Positions 36,439-43,696 of a stretch of 64,000 bases of DNA are shown here, piece after piece. The stretch covers positions 62,001 to 126,000 of the forward strand of contig NZ_NQMO01000010.1 of the NCBI RefSeq assembly GCF_002257645.1, in the 5' to 3' direction. The DNA is from Paenibacillus sp. XY044. Its GTDB lineage: Bacteria; Bacillota; Bacilli; Paenibacillales; Paenibacillaceae. Position numbers and translations under genes: made by a program. The notes beneath the pieces were generated by a model, which did no database searches, was not told where the DNA came from, and saw only the letters and a program-made list of their open reading frames with translations. Position 1 is the first letter of the stretch. The number at the start of each line of letters is the position of its first letter.

Positions 36439-37166
36439 GAGGTATTATCTTGGCAGGCGGGACAGGTACCCGGTTGTATCCGCTGACCCGGCTGATCAAC
36501 AAGCATTTGCTTCCTGTCGGAAAGTATCCCATGATCGTCTACGGCATCGACAGATTGCGCCAGGCAGGAATCAAGGAAATTCTCATTGTCATGGGCAAAC
36601 AGTCCGCAGGCTTGTATACGGAATATTTGGGAAGCGGTCAGGACTTCGGCGTGCAGTTGACCTACCGGATTCAGGAATCTGCGGGGGGAATCGCCGAGGC
36701 GCTGGACCTGGGAAGAAGCTTTATTATGATGGACGAAAAATTCGTCGTTCTGCTTGGAGACAATCTGTTTATGGATGATTTGAGCACGTATGTCAACAAA
36801 TTTGCGAGACAGTCCGCCGGCACGGCGCGGGTGCTCCTGAAGCAGGTTCAAGATGCCCGGAGGTACGGCGTTCCGGTGTTTGACCGGGCGCATCCCGAGC
36901 TCATCAGCCGGATTGAGGAGAAGCCGGCGAAGCCCAAGTCTTCTTACTGCGTTACCGGTTTTTATATGTATGATTCCACCGTGTTCGATATTATCTCCAG
37001 GATCCATCCATCGGGCCGGGGAGAACTGGAGATTACCGACGTCAACAATGTCTATGCCGCTGACGGGCGGCTGGAGTACGATATCCTGCAGCAGTGGTGG
37101 AGCGACGCGGGCACGTTTGAATCCCTGCAGGAGGCAGGCAAGAAAATGAAGGGGAATTTCCCATGA
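36435..37166 (+). CDS. spsI: SpsI-like sugar-1-phosphate nucleotidyltransferase
   Basis: Probable glucose-1-phosphate thymidylyltransferase that makes an activated sugar for spore polysaccharide. LAGGTGTRLYPLT is the nucleotide-binding loop, NKHLLPVGKYPMI and LLGDNLF follow, and EKPAKPKS plus GELEITDVNN are diagnostic of RmlA-type enzymes. At 243 residues it is about 45 shorter than full RmlA and matches the short B. subtilis SpsI. The start is a GTG with GGAGGAGAGG upstream, overlapping the previous gene by four bases. No RmlB, RmlC or RmlD partner set was recognised nearby. Confidence 0.87.
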   Translation: MRGIILAGGTGTRLYPLTRLINKHLLPVGKYPMIVYGIDRLRQAGIKEILIVMGKQSAGLYTEYLGSGQDFGVQLTYRIQESAGGIAEALDLGRSFIMMDEKFVVLLGDNLFMDDLSTYVNKFARQSAGTARVLLKQVQDARRYGVPVFDRAHPELISRIEEKPAKPKSSYCVTGFYMYDSTVFDIISRIHPSGRGELEITDVNNVYAADGRLEYDILQQWWSDAGTFESLQEAGKKMKGNFP

Positions 37167-38254
37167 GCCGCCCTCGAATCCGTAAGAGAGCCCTTATTCC
37201 TCCATGGAAGAGGGCTCTTCGTTTCAAGGGAACCAAGCGTCGTTCAATGCCCCGCTGGCGGCAGGGTCCGCTGAACCGAAGGGATAGAAGAAAGCGCAAG
37301 TACGGCCAGCGGCGAAACGGTTTGAGGCATCCGAAGCTGCCGGGGGTTACTTCCCTCGCAGTGCTTCCTCATCCCCAAGAGGAACCTGCTGAAACCCACA
37401 CGGAGCCCTCGATTGATATCCAAAAGGTGCAGGATGCTGCTTACCAGGCCGGGTATGCAGAGGGGGTGGAGGAGGCGGTCGCCTCCCAGCTTCCACCGTA
37501 CACGGTGCTGCCGGAAATGGGAGCTAGCGAGGTGATCGCCGCGGGACTATTGGCATACCGGGAACATTGGCTTCAGCTATTGCGCCCCGATGAGGTCCAC
37601 GGCCGTATGGTGCAAGCCTTGGCCACAGGCCAGCCTTTGTCGGTTGTCCGGCTGGGCGACGGAGAATTACTGGCTCTGGCCCATGACACCGTACTCCCGC
37701 TGGCGGAAGTGCGGCAAAAGGGGCGCTTTCTCTCGACAGCAGGAATAGTGCTGCCCGATCCGCAGGCACGCGATATGCTGGCCGAATCGCTTCGCACGGC
37801 CGGGATCGTCGGCATTCCGCATTCCCGTCTGCCGACGTTCCAGGGCCTTTTGTTCCCGGTGCTTCGGCATTTCGGGCTGTCTTATCGCAACCTGACGCTA
37901 ACGACATCCACGATAAATTACGCGCTGCATGAGCATGGTCTGCTGCAGCAGCTTCTCCCGGGGAAACGGCTGCTTCTGATCGGAGACCGTGCTCCCGAGC
38001 TTGCGAATACGCTCATGGCTTCGGCTCCGCTGGACATAGCCGGCGTAATCAACCCGGTGCGTGGTTTTCGGGACATTCCAAGAGTGATGGAGGAGGCGGC
38101 CATATGCGAATTTGACCTGGCTCTCGTGGCCAGCGGCATTCCCGCGGTCGTGATCTGTGAGCGCATCGCGAGCCAGCTGGGCAAAGTCGCGCTGGATTTT
38201 GGACATCTGGCGGATAAGCTCGCTACCGGTGAGATTCCATACGCCAGAGGGTAA
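37163..38254 (+). CDS. GT-D fold glycosyltransferase with basic and YxxG tag
   Basis: The C-terminal two thirds (about 130-363) match the GT-D (DUF1792) fold by the VVRLGDGELLAL motif and a later LLLIGDRAPEL strand. The N-terminal 55 residues are densely basic, followed by a Pro/Glu linker and VQDAAYQAGYAEGVEEAV (about 90-107). That helix has the same [Y/F]xxG spacing found in several other proteins here. It starts with a four-base overlap with the nucleotidyltransferase gene. Known GT-D enzymes add glucose to protein-linked glycans; the acceptor here is unknown. Confidence 0.78.
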   Translation: MSRPRIRKRALIPPWKRALRFKGTKRRSMPRWRQGPLNRRDRRKRKYGQRRNGLRHPKLPGVTSLAVLPHPQEEPAETHTEPSIDIQKVQDAAYQAGYAEGVEEAVASQLPPYTVLPEMGASEVIAAGLLAYREHWLQLLRPDEVHGRMVQALATGQPLSVVRLGDGELLALAHDTVLPLAEVRQKGRFLSTAGIVLPDPQARDMLAESLRTAGIVGIPHSRLPTFQGLLFPVLRHFGLSYRNLTLTTSTINYALHEHGLLQQLLPGKRLLLIGDRAPELANTLMASAPLDIAGVINPVRGFRDIPRVMEEAAICEFDLALVASGIPAVVICERIASQLGKVALDFGHLADKLATGEIPYARG

Positions 38255-38305
38255 GAGTGCACAAACGGAGAGGAACATCATTTTTGAAAACGGGGAGGGA
38301 TTGAA

Positions 38306-39652
38306 ATGAAGAGACGGATCAGGAGAGCAACATCCTCCGGAAGCGGCCGATATCATCAGGGCTACGAGCGCGGTTACGCGGAAGGGCTGCAAAAGGGAAG
38401 GGATACGTTCCATATTCCGTTTCAAGGCACCAGCATCATCATTCCGACCTATAATCAGGCCGATTATCTGATCCAGTGCATAGGGAGTATTGAGGCTCAT
38501 ACGCCAGAACCGCATGAGATTATTGTCGTTGACAATGCGTCTACGGATGATATTGCCTCCTGCCTCAGGCCGTTTAGCGGGAAAGTCAGGTTTGCAAGAA
38601 TGGAGGAGAACCGAGGGTTTGCCGGCGGCGTCAATCACGGCATCATGATGGCAAAGGGAGAAACGGTTGTCATCCTGAACAATGATATTCTCGTCACCCC
38701 GAATTGGCTGACCCATATGCTCCGCTGCTTGGACAGCGACCCCCGGATCGGCGCCGTTGGGCCCGTGACGAACTATATCAGCGGGGAACAGCAAATTCCG
38801 GTTCCTTACGAAGGCGTGGAGAAAATGTGGGAATTCGCTGCCCGCCATAACGTGCCGGATGCAGGGAAATGGCGTGAAGCCGACCGTTTGGTCGGCTTCT
38901 GCCTGTTACTCCGCAGAGATGTCCTGCACCTCATTGGTTATTTGGATGAGGGATATCGGATCGGCAACTATGAAGACGATGACTGGATCATTCGGCTTCG
39001 GCTCACCGGCCGGAAATTGTTCATTGCCGGGGATTCGTTTATCCACCATTTCGGAAGCGTAAGCATGAAGAAGCTGGGACAGCAATTTGAACCGGTCAAT
39101 CAACATAACGAGACGTATTATAGTAATAAGTGGGATAACCCTTACAATTGGGTGACGAGCATGAAGGAAGGAGCCCTGGCTAGGTTTCCCGGGCTGCGAA
39201 GCGGGTATGAACTTTACCCGTCACACGTACTGGTACAGGACCGGTCCGGCCTTGTGTATTTTCTGCTGAACGGGCGGAAGTACAGCGTCGGCGGCGGGGC
39301 GGACTCGTTTGACGCAGATGCCGTATTGCTGTCAAGGATGGATATCCGGCAAATTCCGGACGGAGAGCAATCTCTGACGGGTGAGCAGATCCGGGAAATG
39401 TTGTATTCGGCAGCAATGGCTGAGTCCGCAGCGGCAGGAGAGGCCAGCGCTGGTCAGCTTGTGGCAGGCCCCGGTGGACGCGTGTACCAATGGTCCGGCG
39501 GAACGCTGAGGCCGTTTGCATCGCCGCATACCTTGGAGCGATGGCACATGGAGCTGAGAAAACGATCGGTATGGCCAATCGAGCAGTTGTCCTCCGTGCC
39601 GGAGGGGGATCTGATTATCGCCCCGCCGCGCCTAGATAACCCCGTGCTTTGA
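38306..39652 (+). CDS. GT2 glycosyltransferase with YxxG tag and C-terminal VY-repeats
   Basis: Three-part protein of 448 residues. Residues 1-35 combine MKRRIRR with GRYHQGYERGYAEG, the shared tag. The GT2 domain (about 40-275) has SIIIPTYNQADYL, VVDNASTDD, LNNDILVT and NYEDDDWIIRLRL. The last 150 residues hold two copies of a motif like VYFLLNGRKYSVGG and VYQWSGGTLRPFASP, resembling VYLV-G-KR cell-surface repeats. GGGGAGGGA lies before the ATG. The extra repeats may bind glycan or the acceptor (inference). Confidence 0.8.
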   Translation: MKRRIRRATSSGSGRYHQGYERGYAEGLQKGRDTFHIPFQGTSIIIPTYNQADYLIQCIGSIEAHTPEPHEIIVVDNASTDDIASCLRPFSGKVRFARMEENRGFAGGVNHGIMMAKGETVVILNNDILVTPNWLTHMLRCLDSDPRIGAVGPVTNYISGEQQIPVPYEGVEKMWEFAARHNVPDAGKWREADRLVGFCLLLRRDVLHLIGYLDEGYRIGNYEDDDWIIRLRLTGRKLFIAGDSFIHHFGSVSMKKLGQQFEPVNQHNETYYSNKWDNPYNWVTSMKEGALARFPGLRSGYELYPSHVLVQDRSGLVYFLLNGRKYSVGGGADSFDADAVLLSRMDIRQIPDGEQSLTGEQIREMLYSAAMAESAAAGEASAGQLVAGPGGRVYQWSGGTLRPFASPHTLERWHMELRKRSVWPIEQLSSVPEGDLIIAPPRLDNPVL

Positions 39653-39684
39653 CGGTTTTCCAAAAAAATAATAATAAAAAAACC

Positions 39685-39728
39685 GGATGCCGCCTTCATT
39701 CGCGTAACTGACTTCAGGATGGCGGCAT
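39685..39728 (-). terminator. Minus-oriented terminator-like hairpin
   Basis: On the minus strand ATGCCGCC and GGCGGCAT enclose a loop of about 26 bases and are followed by CCGGTTTTTTTATT. No minus-strand gene ends here. On the plus strand the A run precedes the hairpin, so it is at best an mRNA 3' structure. The right arm overlaps the sigma-K-like element. Confidence 0.3.
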
Positions 39729-39734
39729 AGGATA
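39707..39734 (+). promoter_or_regulatory. Sigma-K-like promoter of the small-protein group
   Basis: AAC (AC at 39707-39708), 17 bases, then CATAGGATA (39726-39734) is a full match to the sigma-K pattern. It points to the three small helical proteins and the stand-alone tag protein. Confidence 0.62.
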
Positions 39735-39806
39735 TAGCAGGCAGATGCGGATCAGGCGGACCGCCTATTCGCAGACGGCGTGACCTATCACCAGGGAGGG
39801 ACCGGA

Positions 39807-40094
39807 ATGCAGAGCAAAATTGACGAAATGCTTACCCATATGTCACATTCCAAGCAGCAAATGGCCAGGGTTCTGGATGCCGAGCGCCAAGTTGCGGTCC
39901 GGATGGCCCAGATTATTCATGATTTGCCCGATGAGCATCCGGAATTTGAAGGTGTGAGCGGGTTGATTGAAAATTCCAGCCAGATCAACAAGAGCATCAT
40001 TTCTTACTTGAGCAGCATTGCCGACCTGCAGGAAGCGCTGGCGGAAACGTTAAATCATGTGGTGAAAGAGATGGGCAGCAATGAAGAGGAATAA
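39807..40094 (+). CDS. Small helical protein, unknown function
   Basis: A 95-residue protein predicted to be almost all alpha-helix, with amphipathic spacing in KIDEMLTHMSHSKQQMARVL and SIISYLSSIADLQEAL. It has no signal peptide or membrane segment. AGGGAGGG lies just ahead of the ATG. It is first of three similar-sized helical proteins behind a sigma-K-like promoter, followed by the stand-alone basic/glycine-repeat protein. I do not recognise a family. Context suggests a spore-coat assembly role (inference). Confidence 0.72.
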   Translation: MQSKIDEMLTHMSHSKQQMARVLDAERQVAVRMAQIIHDLPDEHPEFEGVSGLIENSSQINKSIISYLSSIADLQEALAETLNHVVKEMGSNEEE

Positions 40095-40124
40095 CTTCGG
40101 GAAAAACGTGAGGGAGTGCAGGAT

Positions 40125-40484
40125 ATGAGCAGAGAACAGGCTTTTTTGCATATGCTGGACGCCGCCTCCAAAATTCAGTGGAACATCGCGATGATTCTGG
40201 AGGCCAAAGCCGTCGAAGCCGAAAAAATCCGGAACTGGACGCTGAATCATCTGAATTCGGACGCGTTTTCAAGCCATGAGAATCAGCTGAGCGAGCCTCT
40301 GCAGATTCACGGTCAAATCGTGGAGCTGCTGGAGGGGCTGACGAAGATGGAGAATGGACTGTGCAGCAACTTGAAAGCATTGCTTGTACAGGAAGAAGAA
40401 GAGTACGGTGGCGCTGGCGGCGGCGGGGAAGGCATGTATGGCAGCAGCGGTGGTGATTTCAGCCTAGGAGACATGGGAAAATGA
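40125..40484 (+). CDS. Small helical protein with Gly-rich tail
   Basis: A protein of 119 residues. About 1-90 are helical (AFLHMLDAASKIQWNIAMIL and IVELLEGLTKMENGL), followed by an acidic run EEEEYGG and a glycine-rich tail ending in GGDFSLGDMGK. It overlaps the next gene by four bases. AGGGAG and GCAGGA lie upstream of the ATG; the GTG nine bases earlier is less likely. It may be a distant paralogue of its two neighbours, judged only on size and helix pattern. Function unknown. Confidence 0.72.
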   Translation: MSREQAFLHMLDAASKIQWNIAMILEAKAVEAEKIRNWTLNHLNSDAFSSHENQLSEPLQIHGQIVELLEGLTKMENGLCSNLKALLVQEEEEYGGAGGGGEGMYGSSGGDFSLGDMGK

Positions 40485-40780
40485 GCTTGCTCCTTCGAGA
40501 GCAGGAAACGAAGCTGGAACTGATCCAATCCATCGCGCTCAGCCAAAAGGCGCTGGCCCGGATTCTCGGGAGCATCGCCGACATCTCTTCCGAGTCGGAC
40601 CTCTCTGCCCGGGCTCTCCTTGAAAATATCCGGCTCTTGACGCAGCATCAGGATACGATGTGCCGAATGCTCACGGGCATCAGCCTGTGCCAGCCCCGAA
40701 ACGGGAATTCCGCGCCGCCCTGGTTAAACGCATCTTTATCCGCCCATTTCGCAGCCACCCGAGAAGTACAGGAGGATTAA
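40481..40780 (+). CDS. Small helical protein, unknown function
   Basis: A 99-residue protein with two long amphipathic helices (KLELIQSIALSQKALARIL and LLENIRLLTQHQDTMCRML) and a short disordered tail. It starts by a four-base ATGA overlap with the gene before it and ends three bases before the stand-alone tag gene, so the four small genes are clearly one operon. No known family recognised. Confidence 0.72.
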   Translation: MSLLLREQETKLELIQSIALSQKALARILGSIADISSESDLSARALLENIRLLTQHQDTMCRMLTGISLCQPRNGNSAPPWLNASLSAHFAATREVQED

Positions 40781-40783
40781 GGG

Positions 40784-41113
40784 ATGATAACGAAGAAGAA
40801 ACGTTCCGGCCGGAGGCCACGATCCAGGAAGCGCCTGCTGCTTGCCCGTAAGGCGCGACTCATCAAGCTCAAAAAACGGCGGAAACGCCCGCTACCGACG
40901 AAGAGAAAGCATCGGATCAAAAAAATCCGTAAAAAGCGCAAACCCGTGTCTAAGCCGGTGCTGCCGGTTCCCGTGGCTCAAGTCGCCGAGCCTCACAGCA
41001 GCCCGGATTCGGCGTACAGCCAAGGGTTTGACGAAGCTTACAATGAAGGGTTTAACGCGGGCTTTGCCAAAGGCTATGAAGACGGCCATCTGTTAGCCTA
41101 CCAATCTAAGTAA
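40784..41113 (+). CDS. Stand-alone basic and glycine-repeat (tag) protein
   Basis: A 109-residue protein made only of the module that is fused to enzymes in this cluster. Residues 1-58 are mostly Lys and Arg (MITKKKRSGRRPRSRKR and onward). A short Pro/Val linker leads to six four-residue units, read as YSQG, FDEA, YNEG, FNAG, FAKG and YEDG, then LLAYQSK. The glycine every fourth residue recalls the GxxxG helix-packing repeats of FliH. No catalytic domain, signal or membrane segment is seen. It is last of the small-protein operon, before a strong terminator. A scaffold or adaptor role is my inference. Confidence 0.75.
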   Translation: MITKKKRSGRRPRSRKRLLLARKARLIKLKKRRKRPLPTKRKHRIKKIRKKRKPVSKPVLPVPVAQVAEPHSSPDSAYSQGFDEAYNEGFNAGFAKGYEDGHLLAYQSK

Positions 41114-41138
41114 TAAAATGAGGGAATGGGACACAGTC

Positions 41139-41182
41139 AAGCCTTTCGCTCCATGGGACAGCCATGGGGCGAAAGGCTTTTT
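41139..41182 (+). terminator. Strong terminator after the small-protein operon
   Basis: AAGCCTTTCGCTCCATGG pairs with CCATGGGGCGAAAGGCTT (17 pairs with one mismatch) and is followed by TTTTTG. Confidence 0.92.
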
Positions 41183-41284
41183 GCCGTTTTTCTGCAGGGC
41201 AAACGCCAATTTAGCCGTGTTAAGGCAGTCGTCCATGATGCAACTGCCTCTTCCGCATATATTTATATTGTTCTTTCACAATTC

Positions 41285-42382
41285 ATGACAGACAGGGTGA
41301 AGACTGTGGAAAATGTGGCTGAATCGGCGGCAAGCCCCAGTTACCAGCAGGGTTACGAGGACGGCTTGCGCCTCGGTGTTTGTCAGGCTGTCATGGAACG
41401 GATACCTGGTCCGGAGCCTTATTTCCGGAACATGAAAGTTTTTTATGTTCCGCAGGGCTTTCATGCCATAGATCAGGGAATATCCGCTGCGCTCAGCAGT
41501 CTGGTCAGAGAATGTATCGTTGTGGAAGCTCCGAAGATGCTGGAGCTCGCCAAAAAGGAACGTCCCGATCTTATATTCGTTTTGAACGGATTGCACGTAT
41601 TTCCCGAGAATCATTTGGAGGATATCCGGCGCCTCCGTGCGCTGGGGATGACCACGGTTGTATGGTTCGTCGACGATCCTTATTTTAGCGAGGATACGGC
41701 CGTCGCGTGCACCGCGTATGACGTGGTGTTTACGCATGAGCTGGGATGCGTGTCTTTTTACCAAGGGTTGGGGGCCAGGAACGTCCACTACTTGCCGCTG
41801 GCCGTGAACCCGGAAATGTTCAAGCCCCTGCGCTGCGGCCCGGAGCATTTGTACGACATTTGCTTTATCGGCAATGCTTTTTGGAACCGTGTCGCTATCT
41901 TTGATGAAATGGCAGCGTTTCTGGAGAATAAAAAAGTGCTGATTGCCGGGGGATTCTGGGAGCGCTTGTCCAGGCAGGATTTGCTGGGCCGCTCGGTACG
42001 GCTTGGATTTATCCCGCCGGAGGAAACAGTCCGTTATTACAATGGGGCGAAAGTGGTCATTAATATTCACCGTCCTGACGAATGGGGGCAGGACAACCGC
42101 AACATCCATCGGATCGGCGGCAAATCGATCAACCCGAGAACCTATGAGATCAATGCTTGCGGAGCTATGCAGATCACCGATATCCGTGAAGACCTCACCA
42201 GTTTTTACAGACCGGGCTATGACATTGATACGTTTGCATCCGTTGCGGAACTCGAGAACAAGATTACCTATTATCTGGAGCACGACGAAGAACGGAGAAA
42301 TATGGCGGCCCGCGGGCTGCACACGACCCGTCAGGCGCATACGTTCATCAGCCGGATGAAAACTTTCCTGAAGCAGTTCTGA
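41285..42382 (+). CDS. CgeB-family glycosyltransferase with YxxG tag
   Basis: GT4-like enzyme of about 365 residues resembling spore maturation protein CgeB, needed for the B. subtilis spore crust glycan. VWFVDDPYFSED, FIGNAFWNR, VINIHRP and the C-terminal RTYEINACGAMQITD region are typical. The N-terminus carries SYQQGYEDGLRLGVCQ, the shared tag without a basic tract. The start is uncertain: the ATG at 41285 lacks a clear ribosome site, while the GTG at 41306 is preceded by AGGGTGA. The open frame further upstream runs through a terminator and is not coding. CATATATTT at 41256 might be a weak sporulation promoter. Confidence 0.82.
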   Translation: MTDRVKTVENVAESAASPSYQQGYEDGLRLGVCQAVMERIPGPEPYFRNMKVFYVPQGFHAIDQGISAALSSLVRECIVVEAPKMLELAKKERPDLIFVLNGLHVFPENHLEDIRRLRALGMTTVVWFVDDPYFSEDTAVACTAYDVVFTHELGCVSFYQGLGARNVHYLPLAVNPEMFKPLRCGPEHLYDICFIGNAFWNRVAIFDEMAAFLENKKVLIAGGFWERLSRQDLLGRSVRLGFIPPEETVRYYNGAKVVINIHRPDEWGQDNRNIHRIGGKSINPRTYEINACGAMQITDIREDLTSFYRPGYDIDTFASVAELENKITYYLEHDEERRNMAARGLHTTRQAHTFISRMKTFLKQF

Positions 42383-42413
42383 TGCTGACAATTTCAATCA
42401 AGGGAGTGTCGAT

Positions 42414-43553
42414 ATGTCGAAGGTTAAATGGCCCCGAAGGGTCCAGGATCTGAATCTGAGTTACGATTCCGCCAAAGCGAGAGCCAGGGGACGCGAGGAC
42501 GGCTATCGCAGCGGATATCACGAAGGTTATTTGCGAGGCCGTGCGGACGTGATCACCAGCCGTCCGGCGGAATCCGTCCCGTTCCGTCAAATTCGCGTCT
42601 TGTATATCGCTTCAGGCAAGGGGTACCCGTATTCGCCGCTGGACGAGGCCATCTCCTCCACGCTCCGGACTATGGTCGCTGAAGTGGTCATTATTGAGCC
42701 GGGACAGCTTACCGTCGAAACGGTTTTGCAGACCGCTCCAGATCTGGTGCTTGTTCTGGACGGCATGTTCATAAACAACGAAATCATGGATGCCGTTCGG
42801 CAGCACGGAATCCGCACCGCCGTCTGGCTTACGGACGATCCTTACTATACCGACATGACGATGGAGAATGTCAAACATTATAACTACATCTTCACGTTGG
42901 AATCCAACTGCATTCCTTATTATCAACAGTTGGGATGCGCGCATGTCTATCATCTGCCTTTTGCTGCCCATACCGAGTACTACCGGCCGTCCCGGAATAT
43001 ATCTCCGCTTCGCCGGGATGTCAGTTTCATCGGCTCGGCGTACTGGAACCGAATCGCCTTTTTTGAACCGATCATCGACCGGCTCATGCAGCATAAAACG
43101 GTGTTCAACGGGATTTGGTGGGACCGATTGCCTAATTATACGGCTTATCAGGACCGTATCGAGCTCAACAAATGGATGGGACCTGCCGAGACAGCGGAGG
43201 CTTACAACGGTTCAAAAATCGTCATCAACCTGCACCGCTCCCATGAAGACGATTCCGTAAACAACAACGCCATCAAAATTCCCGCAGCTTCCCCCAACCC
43301 CCGCACCTTTGAAATTTCCGCCTGCGCCACGCTTCAGCTAAGCGACAGCCGGAGCGACCTGGCCAAATTTTATACGCCTGGCGTGGAGATCGAAACGTAC
43401 AGTTCCCCGGAGGAGTTGTTGTACAAAATTGAATACTATCTTGGGCATGAGGAAGAACGCAGGCAGATTGCCCTTAACGCACTGGAAAGAACGTTCAGAG
43501 ATCATACGTACGGCAAGCGCCTGAACGAGATGCTTACGATCATTTTCTCGTAA
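42414..43553 (+). CDS. CgeB-family glycosyltransferase with YxxG tag
   Basis: Second CgeB-like enzyme, 379 residues, clearly a tandem paralogue of the gene before it (VWLTDDPYYTD, FIGSAYWNR, VINLHRS, RTFEISACATLQLSD). Residues 18-45 hold the tag: ARGREDGYRSGYHEGYLRG, with glycine every fourth position and a few Arg residues before it. AAGGGAGTG lies ahead of the ATG, 31 bases after the previous gene. It is a cytoplasmic sugar transferase presumed to act on spore-surface material. Confidence 0.85.
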   Translation: MSKVKWPRRVQDLNLSYDSAKARARGREDGYRSGYHEGYLRGRADVITSRPAESVPFRQIRVLYIASGKGYPYSPLDEAISSTLRTMVAEVVIIEPGQLTVETVLQTAPDLVLVLDGMFINNEIMDAVRQHGIRTAVWLTDDPYYTDMTMENVKHYNYIFTLESNCIPYYQQLGCAHVYHLPFAAHTEYYRPSRNISPLRRDVSFIGSAYWNRIAFFEPIIDRLMQHKTVFNGIWWDRLPNYTAYQDRIELNKWMGPAETAEAYNGSKIVINLHRSHEDDSVNNNAIKIPAASPNPRTFEISACATLQLSDSRSDLAKFYTPGVEIETYSSPEELLYKIEYYLGHEEERRQIALNALERTFRDHTYGKRLNEMLTIIFS

Positions 43554-43622
43554 TCTCTATACGTTTGAGGCTTTTGTACGAATGGCGGGCAGCATGTGTC
43601 CGTGCCGGCGTTTGTAGCCTCT

Positions 43623-43631
43623 CATATCTTG
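43623..43631 (+). promoter_or_regulatory. Possible sigma-K-like -10 element
   Basis: CATATCTTG matches CATANNNTA except in the last base and lies 66 bases before the GT4 gene. There is no AC at the expected -35 distance, so this is a low-confidence call. Confidence 0.25.
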
Positions 43632-43696
43632 TATTATCTGGGTGAAAGGAGGTGTGATTCGTACCCCTGTACGATTTCTGCAGGCGGGCCTAAAGC

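Noticed and set aside
41126..41284. N-terminal extension of the first CgeB-like gene
   Set aside because: It would run through a strong terminator hairpin and has no family similarity.
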